Shown here one piece after another: positions 36,962-45,789 of a stretch of 64,000 nucleotides of DNA. The stretch is from NCBI RefSeq assembly GCF_002915175.1, contig NZ_NXEJ01000012.1:290726-354725 (forward strand). Reading direction: 5' to 3'. Under the pieces are notes generated by a model, which saw only the letters and a list, made by a program, of their open reading frames with translations, searched no databases and was not told the origin of the DNA. Position 1 is the first letter of the stretch; the number at the start of each line of letters is the position of its first letter. Both the position numbers and the translations under genes were made by a program. Source of the stretch: Agrobacterium rosae (lineage in GTDB: Bacteria > Pseudomonadota > Alphaproteobacteria > Rhizobiales > Rhizobiaceae).

Positions 36962-38432
36962 GGTCGTTCTCCAGTTCGCGCGCCATGGTTCCAACCGCGT
37001 CCAGAACACGGTCGATGACGTCAGGTGTCGAATTCGGGTTGAGAAGCGTCAGTTTGAAATGAACCCGCCCATCAAGGACGGTTGTCGCAAGGGCGGCGGT
37101 GCCGTCGCGGAAAAGCTGTGCCCGTATGGCCAGCGTCAGTTCGTCGGATCGCGCAGCACCGTGTGGCGAGATGTAACGGAAAAGGACCGTGGACAGCGTG
37201 GGCTGCTGCGCCAATCGCAGATAGTCGCGCTTGCGAATGGAGTGAGCCGCCGCCAGCGCGTTGTCCAGTGTCCGGCAGATCAGGGCATCGAGACCATCTT
37301 GGCCGATGGCACGCAACGTCATCAAGAACTTCAAGGCATCGCTTCGGCGCGTGGTCTGGACGGATGATTCCACAAAGTTCGGCACATCTCCGAAAATTGA
37401 GACCTCGGGGTTGAGATAATCGGCCTTCATCGACAGAGGCGAGAAATGCGCGCCGTCACTCAGCAGCAAGGCTCCGCAGCTGATTGGTTGAAACAGCATT
37501 TTGTGGAAATCGAGCGCGACGGAATCGGCCCGCTCGATGCCATCGAGGCAATCCCGATGCCGGGAAAACAGAAGCCCGCCGCCATAGGCCGCATCCACAT
37601 GCAGCCAGAGCCCATAAGATGCAGCAAGATCAGCCACCTCGCTCAACGGATCGATCGCACCGAGATCGGTCGTGCCCGCCGTTGCCACGACGACGAAGGG
37701 GACGCGGCCTTGCTCTTTGGCTTGGTCTACAGCCTCTTTCAAAGCCGAAACCGACAGGCGGCCTTCTATATCCGTCGGCACCGTTACGACGGCATCGCTG
37801 GCAAAGCCCAAAACGGATGCGCTTTTGCGAATGCTGAAATGCGAATGCTCCGAGGTGAAAATCACGCCGTGACTTCTCGCCGCTGCACCGTGCCGTTCCG
37901 TTGCCAGATAGAGCGCCGTCATGTTGGACTGGCTGCCGCCACTGGTGAAGCTGCCGCTTGCTGATGCTGGCAGACCGGCAAACTGCGTCAACCACGTCAG
38001 CACCCGTTCTTCCACCAGCGTTGCGAAGGGTGACTGATCCCAAGAATCGAGTGACTGATTGGTGGCGGAAATCAGCACTTCAGCCGCCAGTGCGGGTACA
38101 GCCACCGGGCAATGCAGATGCGCCATGGTTGCCGGGTTTCCCACATCGAGCGCATGCCTAACCGCCGGAACGCCAATATCCTCAAGCGCTGCGGAGAGAC
38201 CGGTGCCCTGCTGCGGGAAGACATCCAGCGAAGAGAGAAAGCCGCGCATATCATCCGCATCCACACCAGAATGAACCCGGTGTCTGGACGCGTTCTGCAC
38301 GGCCAGATCCACCGCTTCGATCATCGCCTTGCGATAGGATGCCTGCGATGTAAGGCTAGGGCCGAGGATGGACGCTGAAAGCTCATCCCCGGCGGCAAGC
38401 ACCTGTTTGCTTTGCAATACGGTCACGTTCAT
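36948..38432 (-). CDS. rhbB: L-2,4-diaminobutyrate decarboxylase (RhbB)
   Basis: This 494-aa pyridoxal-phosphate group II decarboxylase has FTSGGSQSNMTALYLATERH (phosphate-binding Ser/Thr), HVDAAYGGG (Asp to the pyridine N) and the Schiff-base Lys in SVALDFHKMLFQPISCG. It converts L-2,4-diaminobutyrate to 1,3-diaminopropane, the amine used for the hydroxamate arms. The start overlaps the rhbA stop by 4 bp (ATGA). Confidence 0.92.
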   Translation of the reverse strand: MNVTVLQSKQVLAAGDELSASILGPSLTSQASYRKAMIEAVDLAVQNASRHRVHSGVDADDMRGFLSSLDVFPQQGTGLSAALEDIGVPAVRHALDVGNPATMAHLHCPVAVPALAAEVLISATNQSLDSWDQSPFATLVEERVLTWLTQFAGLPASASGSFTSGGSQSNMTALYLATERHGAAARSHGVIFTSEHSHFSIRKSASVLGFASDAVVTVPTDIEGRLSVSALKEAVDQAKEQGRVPFVVVATAGTTDLGAIDPLSEVADLAASYGLWLHVDAAYGGGLLFSRHRDCLDGIERADSVALDFHKMLFQPISCGALLLSDGAHFSPLSMKADYLNPEVSIFGDVPNFVESSVQTTRRSDALKFLMTLRAIGQDGLDALICRTLDNALAAAHSIRKRDYLRLAQQPTLSTVLFRYISPHGAARSDELTLAIRAQLFRDGTAALATTVLDGRVHFKLTLLNPNSTPDVIDRVLDAVGTMARELENDHVRL

Positions 38433-39784
38433 GCCGCGTCGCGTCCAAGGCGCGAAAACGTGTCGGACAAAATGTTCGACACCTGATCGATCTCAGCATC
38501 GGAAATGGTGAGCGGCGGCAGGAACCGCAGCACGCTGCCATGACGTCCACCGGTTTCCAGAATAAGTCCCGCTCTAAAGGCCTCGCTCTGCACCGCGCGC
38601 GCCATATCTCCGCCATGCGGCGGCTGACCCGCACTATCAGGTTTGCGCGTTGGATCGATCATTTCGACACCAAGCATCAAGCCCTCACCACGCACATCGC
38701 CAATGTAAGGCGTCTGCATCCGAATGCGCTCCAGATTGGCGCGTAGCCTGCGCCCGGCAATGGCCGCGCGTTCGACCAGACCATCCCGCTTGATGATCTC
38801 AAGTGTTTTGGAGCCCGCCGCCATGGCCAATTGGTTGCCACGGAATGTGCCTGCATGGGCACCCGGCTTCCACAAATCGAGACCTTCGCGATAGATCATG
38901 ACAGCCATTGGCAGACCGCCGCCGATGGCCTTGGAAAGAATGATGATGTCAGGAACGATGTCCGCCTTCTGGAAGGCATAGAATGTTCCGGTACGACCGA
39001 CGCCGCTCTGCACCTCATCGAGGATCAGCGGAATGCCGAGTTCACGCGTCACGGCGCGAACTCGGCGCAGCCATTCCACCGGCGCGGGGATAACGCCGCC
39101 CTCACCCTGAACGGCTTCCAGAATGACGGCAGCGGGCAGATTGACGCCACCTTCTGGGTCCCGCATCGCGGACTCGAAATAGTCTGCAGCAAGCGTTGCG
39201 GTTTCCGCACCGCCCCGTCCGAATGGGCAACGATAGGCATAGGGATACGGTAAGAAGTGTGTGCCCGGCATCAACTGGCCCACGTCCACCTTTGGCCCCA
39301 AAGACCCCATGAGGGAAAGCGACCCTTGCGACATCCCGTGATAGGCACCGCGAAACGCAACGATATCCGTGCGGCCCGTAGCGGTCTTGGCAAGCTTTAT
39401 AGCGGCTTCCACAGCATCCGAGCCGCTGGGTGAGCAGAACTGGATTTTTGCTTGTTCGCGCAGACCGGCGGGCAGCGTTTCATAGATATCCGATACGAAC
39501 TTGTCTTTGACCGGGGTCACGAGATCGAGCGTATGAAGCGGCAGACCCGAAGTGAGGACCTCTTGCAGGCTTGAGATAACCTCGGGGTGGTTGTGTCCGA
39601 GTGCCAGCGTTCCGGCACCGGCAAGGCAATCGATGTAGGTCCGGCCTTCGACATCGGTCACCATGCAGCCAGAGGCGGATTTCAGGGCCAGCGGGAAGCG
39701 GCGTGGGTAGCTGCGGGCATTGGATTCTCGGCGCGCCTGACGCTTGAGATAGAACTCGTTATCGTGCCGTTGGAACGTGTCCAT
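38429..39784 (-). CDS. rhbA: Diaminobutyrate--2-oxoglutarate aminotransferase (RhbA)
   Basis: This 451-aa class III aminotransferase has LAGAGTLALGHNHPEVI near residue 55, CSPSGSDAVEAAIKLAKTAT (phosphate loop), LILDEVQSGVGRTG (Asp contacting PLP) and the Schiff-base Lys in IILSKAIGGGLPM. It makes L-2,4-diaminobutyrate from aspartate semialdehyde and glutamate. It is the first enzyme gene of the biosynthetic operon, 42 bp downstream of the permease gene. Confidence 0.93.
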   Translation of the reverse strand: MDTFQRHDNEFYLKRQARRESNARSYPRRFPLALKSASGCMVTDVEGRTYIDCLAGAGTLALGHNHPEVISSLQEVLTSGLPLHTLDLVTPVKDKFVSDIYETLPAGLREQAKIQFCSPSGSDAVEAAIKLAKTATGRTDIVAFRGAYHGMSQGSLSLMGSLGPKVDVGQLMPGTHFLPYPYAYRCPFGRGGAETATLAADYFESAMRDPEGGVNLPAAVILEAVQGEGGVIPAPVEWLRRVRAVTRELGIPLILDEVQSGVGRTGTFYAFQKADIVPDIIILSKAIGGGLPMAVMIYREGLDLWKPGAHAGTFRGNQLAMAAGSKTLEIIKRDGLVERAAIAGRRLRANLERIRMQTPYIGDVRGEGLMLGVEMIDPTRKPDSAGQPPHGGDMARAVQSEAFRAGLILETGGRHGSVLRFLPPLTISDAEIDQVSNILSDTFSRLGRDAA

Positions 39785-39826
39785 AAGATCAACTCCAGTG
39801 GAATCTTTCGTGGAATTCGCGTTCGC

Positions 39827-41092
39827 TCAGACACCTGCCGTAACAGGTGCCAGCGAACAGCGCCCGAGCCTTTGGAGAAACCACACTGACAGTGCCATGC
39901 CAGCAAGAGAGATGACGGTCGCCGTGGAAAACAGCGCGGAGTAACCCAGCTTGTCGGCAACGATACCGGCCACGGATGCACCTGCCATGTAGATGATGAG
40001 TTCCGCGCACGTCAGGATGGTGAAATCCGTGCCGGGCTGATCATGCGATGAGGATTTCATGAAGAAGGAATAGATGGCGACGAGTTCCATGTAGCGGATG
40101 AGGGTCTGAAACGCCGAAGCCGATAGCGCCACCCAGATACCGGGGAGAACGCCTGCTGCGTTCAGCGCAAATGCCAGAAAGCATATGCTTCTCAGACCAC
40201 CCAGAAAAACAAGCGTTACGGTCAGTCCAGCCTTGCGGATGAGAAATGCGGCAATCGCCACACCAATCAGGCCAGCCGTTGCGGCAGCACCGCCGGAGAG
40301 ATAACCGATCCAGTCCGTTGGCACAGTGATATCGACCAGATAAGTGCCTTCCATGCCGCGCACGAGACCTTCGCTGGCGCGATATGTCAGCGCAAAACCG
40401 AGGATCAACCAAGCATTCGGGCGACGGAAGAAGCCGAGCAAGCTCGCAGGCTTTTGGCTTTTCGCCGCAGTTGGCGCTTCCGGCTGCATGGCGACGGCAG
40501 CGGTAAGCGGCAGAAGAGACAAGGCGGCAACCAGAAGGATCATGGTCTGCCATCCGGCAAGATGGAACACGACCAGAGCCGCCGTTCCGCCGATGATCAC
40601 GCCTAGCGCTACGGCCCCAGCCTGCACCGCATTACCCATGGACCGTGTTCTGTCCGTCAGTTGCCGCACCGCATAGCCATCAGTCGCAATGTCCTGAATG
40701 GAGGACGTAACGGTGATGCAAATGCAAATGGCAAAGAGAACCGAAACGTTGCTGGGATCGACTAGAGCCATCGAGGCAATACCGGCGCTCACCAGAAGCT
40801 GGGTGGGCACCACCCATCCCCGGCGATGCCCGATCTTAGGCCAGGGAGACCAGCGGTCAACCAATGGCGCAACGAGAAACTTCAGGATCAGGGGGAGCAT
40901 CAGCAGAGAAAACAACCCGATAGCCGTGCGCGACGCGCCGCTTTCTCGCATGATCGGCGGCAGGGCGACCAGCAGCAGATAGGTCGGAATGCCCTGAGCA
41001 AGATAAAGGCCGCCCAACACACCCACCAACCGTCGCTCGAATGGCTTGGTCAAAACAGCGCTGTCAGAAATCTTCTCATCGATGTTTGCCAT
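39827..41092 (-). CDS. rhtX: MFS siderophore permease (RhtX/FptX family)
   Basis: ATG 41092 (MANIDEKISDSAVLTKPFER) gives 421 aa; an upstream start at 41146 would add 18 residues. About twelve membrane helices are evident, with YLAQGIPTYLLLVALPPIMR in the first and a DRTRSMGNAVQAGAVALGV segment, as in RhtX-type single-subunit inner-membrane siderophore importers. RhtX moves ferric rhizobactin 1021 across the cytoplasmic membrane without an ABC system. It is first in the rhtX-rhbABCDEF operon, behind the shared regulatory site at 41172-41190. Confidence 0.88.
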   Translation of the reverse strand: MANIDEKISDSAVLTKPFERRLVGVLGGLYLAQGIPTYLLLVALPPIMRESGASRTAIGLFSLLMLPLILKFLVAPLVDRWSPWPKIGHRRGWVVPTQLLVSAGIASMALVDPSNVSVLFAICICITVTSSIQDIATDGYAVRQLTDRTRSMGNAVQAGAVALGVIIGGTAALVVFHLAGWQTMILLVAALSLLPLTAAVAMQPEAPTAAKSQKPASLLGFFRRPNAWLILGFALTYRASEGLVRGMEGTYLVDITVPTDWIGYLSGGAAATAGLIGVAIAAFLIRKAGLTVTLVFLGGLRSICFLAFALNAAGVLPGIWVALSASAFQTLIRYMELVAIYSFFMKSSSHDQPGTDFTILTCAELIIYMAGASVAGIVADKLGYSALFSTATVISLAGMALSVWFLQRLGRCSLAPVTAGV

Positions 41093-41171
41093 GCGGGAAC
41101 CGAATTGTTTGGCCGGGATCGCAAAAGCCCAGAAGGTGGGCGTCAAACGCCATCGCGTACCGGTAAATTAA

Positions 41172-41190
41172 ACAGGAGTATTATTATCAT
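41172..41190 (-). promoter_or_regulatory. Candidate iron/siderophore regulatory site upstream of rhtX
   Basis: On the minus strand this reads ATGATAATAATACTCCTGT, 80 bp upstream of the rhtX start, 16/19 identical to the site before rhtA. The core is TGA-N9-TCC. It lies within an AT-rich patch bounded by AATTAAA and TTTAATT. It is a probable RirA-like or RhrA binding site. Confidence 0.55.
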
Positions 41191-41971
41191 ATTTAATTCC
41201 AGACAATCCCGAAAGCTTGGATGTGAGCGAACCCGATTAAGACAATAACGAACCGTGAATGTAAGCGGGGACTTTCACGGCGCAAAGGTGGCTCAAACTC
41301 AGCCTCCGCTGGGCCGACTCCGTTTGACAGAAAACCTTGAGGACATCGTATCAGGCGCAATCAGGGTTCAGGAAAACGCACCGCCGAATCGTGAACTTTA
41401 TCTGCGAATGAAACAGACCGTCTGGCGGCGATTACCCTCGCCTCCAGCACCTCATCCCTGGTCTGGTCGGAGTTGAGTCCCGAGATGGCCGATCCGTCAA
41501 GGTCCATCGCCCCCACCCTCTCAATCATGCCAACCTCAAGCAAATCGGCACCGTCGCAAAATGCTAGAAGCGGCATCGTTCCAGCACCGCCAGATGTTGC
41601 TGCGAACGTCGTTTCCCTTATGTGGGTATGCGTTAGGCCGCACATTGGATGATACATGTTCCAAATATGCGGCACTTACATGTTGTACAATGGCACAATC
41701 TGTATTTACCGCCTTGTTGATATACGAACCGGCGACCCCGTCGCTTGGATCACGTGTCTTTGCATCAATTTGCGCTCGGAATGCTCGGTCTTGGGCCACG
41801 CAAAGCGGGCAAACCGCTATGGACAGCCGCAACAGGAAAAACAGGCCATTCTGATGTGATGAAGATTGAACCTGCGGTAATCATATGGCTGACATTTGTG
41901 ATAAAAAATCAAAACATCCAGCACTCAGAGCGCCGCCTTGAAGTTATGTCCCCTATGGGTTACATAAACTC
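41191..41971. other. Gene-poor region between rhtX and the toxin-antitoxin pair
   Basis: About 780 bp without a convincing gene. A minus-strand open segment ending at 41361 has a faint resemblance to the C-terminal domain of DeoR-type regulators, but no start or DNA-binding part, and it was not called. The right end carries the hig operator. Confidence 0.5.
41944..41967. promoter_or_regulatory. Dyad operator candidate of the higBA-type module
   Basis: TTATGT at 41944-41949 mirrors ACATAA at 41962-41967, with CCC and GGG inside the arms. It ends 4 bp before the toxin start, so bound antitoxin would block transcription or initiation. Confidence 0.55.
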
Positions 41972-42349
41972 ATGTTCACGATTAGGCGCACCCGTGATTA
42001 TGCGGACTGGATCAAAACGCTAAAAGACTTTCGTGCTCAGGCTCGAATTGCCGACCGCATTGACCGTCTCGCTGCGGGAAATCCTGGCGATGTAAAGCCA
42101 GTCGGCGAAGGCGTGAGTGAACTCCGCGTTAATTATGGGCCTGGTTATCGTGTCTATTTTGTCCGGGACGGGTCGGTCGTTTATGTTCTTCTTTGCGGTG
42201 GCGACAAGAGTACGCAGGACAAAGACATTCGACTAGCTAAAAAACTAGCACAGCAATTAAAAGGAGTAATCGCATGCCACTTGAGACGTTTGAGTACGAC
42301 TCCGCCGAATTCCTTGGATGTGAGGAAGCGATTGCTGAATATCTTCTAG
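41972..42349 (+). CDS. RelE/HigB-type toxin with run-on C-terminus
   Basis: This 125-aa protein has a standard RelE-superfamily addiction-module core: FTIRRTRDYADWIKTL, ARIADRIDRLAAGNPGDVKPVG, ELRVNYGPGYRVYF and LLCGGDKSTQDKDIRLAKKL. Such toxins cleave mRNA at the ribosome. Family members end just after the KKLAQQL helix. Here the frame runs on about 27 residues into the antitoxin gene. At 42259-42262 there is a run of four A; with three, the frame would read QLKE and stop at TAA. A one-base insertion has probably abolished the native stop, leaving an elongated, possibly altered toxin. Confidence 0.82.
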   Translation: MFTIRRTRDYADWIKTLKDFRAQARIADRIDRLAAGNPGDVKPVGEGVSELRVNYGPGYRVYFVRDGSVVYVLLCGGDKSTQDKDIRLAKKLAQQLKGVIACHLRRLSTTPPNSLDVRKRLLNIF

Positions 42350-42588
42350 CTGCTAGCGAAGATGGAGACGCAAACCATATTGCTCGCGCTCTTGGAGTTG
42401 TCGCGCGCGCGCGCGGCATGTCAGACCTTTCTCGGAATACCGGACTTACACGACCTGCTCTCTACCGGGCATTAAGTGGGGATGGCAATCCAGAGTTTGG
42501 GACGATCGCAAAGGTAGCTGACGCACTTGGTTACAGGCTAAATCTTGTTTTGAAATCCGACAGGGGATCGACCGCCGCAGTGAAGTGA
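42274..42588 (+). CDS. HigA-like addiction-module antitoxin (HTH)
   Basis: This 104-aa protein has the pattern of putative addiction-module antidotes: EFLGCEEAIAEYLLAASEDG, HIARALGVVARARGM, the HTH SDLSRNTGLTRPALYRALS, and FGTIAKVADALGYRLNL. It would neutralise the preceding toxin and bind the upstream dyad. It has its own ribosome site (AAGGAG at 42261). Because the toxin frame lost its stop, the genes now overlap by 76 bp. Confidence 0.86.
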   Translation: MPLETFEYDSAEFLGCEEAIAEYLLAASEDGDANHIARALGVVARARGMSDLSRNTGLTRPALYRALSGDGNPEFGTIAKVADALGYRLNLVLKSDRGSTAAVK

Positions 42589-42658
42589 CCCTTGCATCAT
42601 CAGTTGCGGGTAGTGGCGAGGGGGGCGGCCTAATTGATGTAGCGCTTTTGGACGAGAG

Positions 42659-42687
42659 CGCCTTGAAGAGATGTAAACCGACGACCT
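42659..42687. repeat. Copy of the dispersed short motif downstream of the toxin-antitoxin pair
   Basis: Reads CGCCTTGAAGAGATGTAAACC then GACGACC, about 70 bp after the antitoxin stop. It is more diverged than the copies at 47418 and 62228. Confidence 0.45.
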
Positions 42688-42805
42688 GCTCTTCTCCCGA
42701 CGAAGCTGATCATCAGAAAATTTACTGATACGATTCCGACCTTAGGGCCAGTCGTTTCGTTGCATTCGATGGCCCAGCATCAAATCCCGAAGTGGGCGCG
42801 GATGT

Positions 42806-43729
42806 TCAAATTTTATCAAAGGGTTTTCCTGCCATGGGCGCGGTCTTCGTAAAGAGCAAATCCTGACTTAGCCACTGCTCTTCAAAATTTGCGATGGATC
42901 TAGCGCTCATCGCGGGATCAAGGGCACCGAGTTCCGCTGAAATTGCTTCCACAAGGCTGATGCCCGGTAAGATAGTTGTATAAAACGACGTGCTTTCTGC
43001 TGGTGCCAGTAGGAGATGGTCGCCATTTTCGGCGAGGGCATCGACAGCGGCATCGGTGATTATGCACGTCGTCGCACCGCGTTCTTTGGCTTGTCGCGCG
43101 GCACGAATGGCGGAATTATAAAGCCTCCAGAAGGTGATGATAACGACGACATCACCTTCCTTCACATCACCCAGTGCGTTAGCGATCATCACGCCATCCG
43201 TAGCCAGCTCCGTACGATAACCACAAAGCGTGGCGTGGTGCGCGAGGATGTTGGCTATCGATGCAAAGCTGCCGGACCCAACCACAATGCGTCGTTTGGC
43301 GTCTGCAATAGTTTTTGCAACATCGCGGACAGACTGCCTGTCCGTTCGTCTCCGCAATGCCGTCAGTTGCTCAATCTGACGGTTCAATGCCGCGTCGAAG
43401 GGCCGTTCCGAACCGGTTTCCTGTTGATGCACCACACTAACTTCCGGTGCAGAAAGCTTGCTCATAAAGCGGGCGCGGATTTCTTGTCTCAGATCCGGCC
43501 AGCCGGAGAAACCCAGGCTTTGAGCCGTTCGCGTAATGGTCGCTACATTGACGTTGGCTCGCATTGCAAGCTCTGCTGCAGATGCAAAGGACGCATGTCG
43601 CGGATCATTGATCACGGCTTGAACAACTTCGTGCGCGGCTGGCGTTAGCTCATGTTTTTCATCGAGGTGACGCAGCCAGTCCTCAAGCGACTGCATAAAT
43701 TCGGATGCAGCGTTCTTTGCATATTGCAT
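42806..43729 (-). CDS. MurR/RpiR-family transcriptional regulator
   Basis: ATG 43729 with AGGAAG upstream gives 307 aa; a frame from 43789 is longer but untypical. The N-terminal RpiR HTH (FASAAELAMRANVNVATITR then TAQSLGFSGWPDLRQEI) is followed by a SIS domain (RRIVVGSGSFASIANILAHH ... GDVVVIITFWR) that binds phosphosugar-like effectors. It is divergent from an MFS transporter gene 100 bp away and probably controls the transporter/GAF/amidohydrolase operon. Confidence 0.9.
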   Translation of the reverse strand: MQYAKNAASEFMQSLEDWLRHLDEKHELTPAAHEVVQAVINDPRHASFASAAELAMRANVNVATITRTAQSLGFSGWPDLRQEIRARFMSKLSAPEVSVVHQQETGSERPFDAALNRQIEQLTALRRRTDRQSVRDVAKTIADAKRRIVVGSGSFASIANILAHHATLCGYRTELATDGVMIANALGDVKEGDVVVIITFWRLYNSAIRAARQAKERGATTCIITDAAVDALAENGDHLLLAPAESTSFYTTILPGISLVEAISAELGALDPAMSARSIANFEEQWLSQDLLFTKTAPMAGKPFDKI

Positions 43730-43829
43730 TATTAAATCTTCCTGTGCAAAACTTATTGCGCGACAAAACTTTGCGCGCGCAATCCGCATTGGCGCGGTGA
43801 GCGATCACACTATATAATGGGAACAGGAA

Positions 43830-45200
43830 ATGTATAACACCGCTGCGAGACTGGAGAGGCTGCCAGTCGGCCGGTTCCAATATAAATTACTGATGATGGG
43901 CGGCCTTGGTTACATGTTCGAAGCCTGGGACGCGGGTATTATCGCTTTCCTGCTTCCCGCCTTGCGTGCGCAGTGGCAACTGACCAGTCTGCAGGTCGGT
44001 TATCTCGCCAGCAGCACTTACGTCGGATTTCTCATCGGTGCCTTGATCGCGGGAGCGATTGGTGATCGATATGGCCGCAAAAATGTAATGCTCTGGGCTC
44101 TGGTACTGTTCTGCCTCGCGAGTCTTGCAGGTGCTGCGGTCAACGACTGGCATCAGTTTTTCGCAATTCGTGTGATCGGCGGTATCGGGATGGGTGCAGA
44201 AGCTGCGATCATCGCGCCGTTCTTGTCGGAATTCGTTGGTGCCAAATATCGCGGCAGGTTTACCGCTTCGCTCGCAGCCTTCTTCTCATTCGGCTTCGTG
44301 ATCTCGGCGGTGCTCAATTATCTCTTGGTGCCGACGTCTGAAAATGGATGGCGTTACGCACTGATCGTGACGGCCATGCCTGTCATTGTTGTTCTGTGGT
44401 GGCGTCGTAGTCTGACAGAATCTCCGCGCTGGCTTGAAAGCCAGGGCCGATACGACGAGGCCAACGAAATCGTCACGGCGATTGAAAATGACTACCACAA
44501 ACGTGGTGTGTCACTACCAACAGCTGCCTCTGCGCCCCACGTTGCAGCAACGCCAAACACCTCTCTGTTCAAGAATTTTAAAACACTCCTGTCGCCACGG
44601 TTCTTGCGGATCACCATCATGACGTGGCTGTTGTGGGTATCGGTTACCTTTAGCATCTATGCGTTCATGACCTGGATTCCGAGCCTGTTGGTGGAACGAG
44701 GCATGACGATGACGAAGAGCTTCTCCTTCTCCATTCTCATCTATGCCGCGCAAATTCCAGGCTATTTTACCGCTGCATGGTTTTGCGAAAAGATAGGTCG
44801 CCCCTACACCATCGTCCTTTACATGGCGTTGGCCGCTGTATCGGCGCTATCGCTCGCTTTCGCCACAGGTGACAATCAGGTTATCGCGCTCGCCATGACA
44901 CTTTCCTTCTTTATCAATGGTGTTGCGGCTGGAGAATATGCCTACACACCGGAAGTGTTTCCGACACGTATCCGCGCGACGGGTGTCGGCACCGCATCGG
45001 CAATTGGTCGAATTGGCGGCATAGCAGCACCAATCCTCGTCGGCGCGGTTTATCCAATCGGTGGCTTTGCCGGCGTGTTTGGCATGACGACGGTCATCCT
45101 GCTGATCGGCGCGGCATCGGTTCTGCTTTTGGGTATTCCGACCAAGAACCGCTCGCTTGAGGAAATCGAGGCTGAAGAGTTCACCGGACGCTCGAACTGA
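43830..45200 (+). CDS. MFS transporter, metabolite:H+ symporter type
   Basis: This 456-aa protein has about twelve membrane helices with loop motif GDRYGRKNVML between helices 2 and 3, an FLSEFVGAKYRGRFTA segment, SPRWLESQGRYDEA in the central loop and EVFPTRIRATGVG in the C-half. These are typical of sugar- or aromatic-acid/metabolite:proton symporters. AGGAA precedes the ATG. It is first in a unit with a GAF protein and an amidohydrolase, so it probably imports their substrate. Confidence 0.9.
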   Translation: MYNTAARLERLPVGRFQYKLLMMGGLGYMFEAWDAGIIAFLLPALRAQWQLTSLQVGYLASSTYVGFLIGALIAGAIGDRYGRKNVMLWALVLFCLASLAGAAVNDWHQFFAIRVIGGIGMGAEAAIIAPFLSEFVGAKYRGRFTASLAAFFSFGFVISAVLNYLLVPTSENGWRYALIVTAMPVIVVLWWRRSLTESPRWLESQGRYDEANEIVTAIENDYHKRGVSLPTAASAPHVAATPNTSLFKNFKTLLSPRFLRITIMTWLLWVSVTFSIYAFMTWIPSLLVERGMTMTKSFSFSILIYAAQIPGYFTAAWFCEKIGRPYTIVLYMALAAVSALSLAFATGDNQVIALAMTLSFFINGVAAGEYAYTPEVFPTRIRATGVGTASAIGRIGGIAAPILVGAVYPIGGFAGVFGMTTVILLIGAASVLLLGIPTKNRSLEEIEAEEFTGRSN

Positions 45201-45223
45201 AACGGCGTTCTGTTGTGGCAAGT

Positions 45224-45245
45224 GGGAGCGGCGCCTGTCGCTCCC
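45224..45245 (+). other. Intercistronic hairpin after the MFS gene
   Basis: GGGAGCG pairs perfectly with CGCTCCC across an 8-nt loop, with no T-run. It lies between the MFS stop and the GAF start, so it may attenuate or stabilise the operon mRNA. Confidence 0.5.
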
Positions 45246-45266
45246 CGGAATGGGAAAGGAACCCGT

Positions 45267-45743
45267 ATGGAAAATGACATTTCGCTTTACCAGGCAATGA
45301 AAAAGAGCAATCAGCCTCAGCCCTTCTTTCAGGCGCTCGACGCGCTGTTGCAACAGGAGGTGGGGCATATCCTTTTTACGCTTCTGGCGGTCGATAGCGA
45401 TGAGGTCGTTCGCATCTATTCGTCCGATGTTGACCACTATCCAGTATCCGGACGCAAACCCATGACCGATACGCCATGGGGGCGTCATGTGATTGGCGAA
45501 CAGAAGAGCTTTCTTGCCAAAGACATGGACGACTTGAAATGGGCTTTTTTCGATCATGAACTGATCGCGAGCCTTGGCGGCGGAACACAGATCAACGTAC
45601 CCGTTGTATTCAATGGCGAATGCATCGGAACCATCAATCTTACCCACCGCGCAGGTGAATATAACGAAAGCCATCTGGCTCGTGCAGAAGCTTTCGCGCC
45701 GTGGATCATCCCCTATTTTCTGCAGGCGGCTCGGCACTTTTAA
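45267..45743 (+). CDS. Stand-alone GAF-domain protein
   Basis: ATG 45267 with GAAAGGA upstream gives 158 aa, a single GAF domain: TLLAVDSDEVVRIYSSDVD, MTDTPWGRHVIGEQKSFLA near residue 70, and INVPVVFNGECIGTINLTH near 110. GAF domains bind small ligands. Free-standing examples may be sensors or enzymes. Lying between a transporter and an amidohydrolase it could bind or transform the imported compound. No output domain is attached. Confidence 0.85.
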   Translation: MENDISLYQAMKKSNQPQPFFQALDALLQQEVGHILFTLLAVDSDEVVRIYSSDVDHYPVSGRKPMTDTPWGRHVIGEQKSFLAKDMDDLKWAFFDHELIASLGGGTQINVPVVFNGECIGTINLTHRAGEYNESHLARAEAFAPWIIPYFLQAARHF

Positions 45744-45789
45744 AAATTTCTTGGCGTACCCATAGCAGTCCGAATGAAAGCAAATCTTG

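Noticed and set aside
41361..41675. Minus-strand DeoR-like regulator
   Set aside because: Only a faint resemblance to the C-terminal domain, with no start and no DNA-binding domain.
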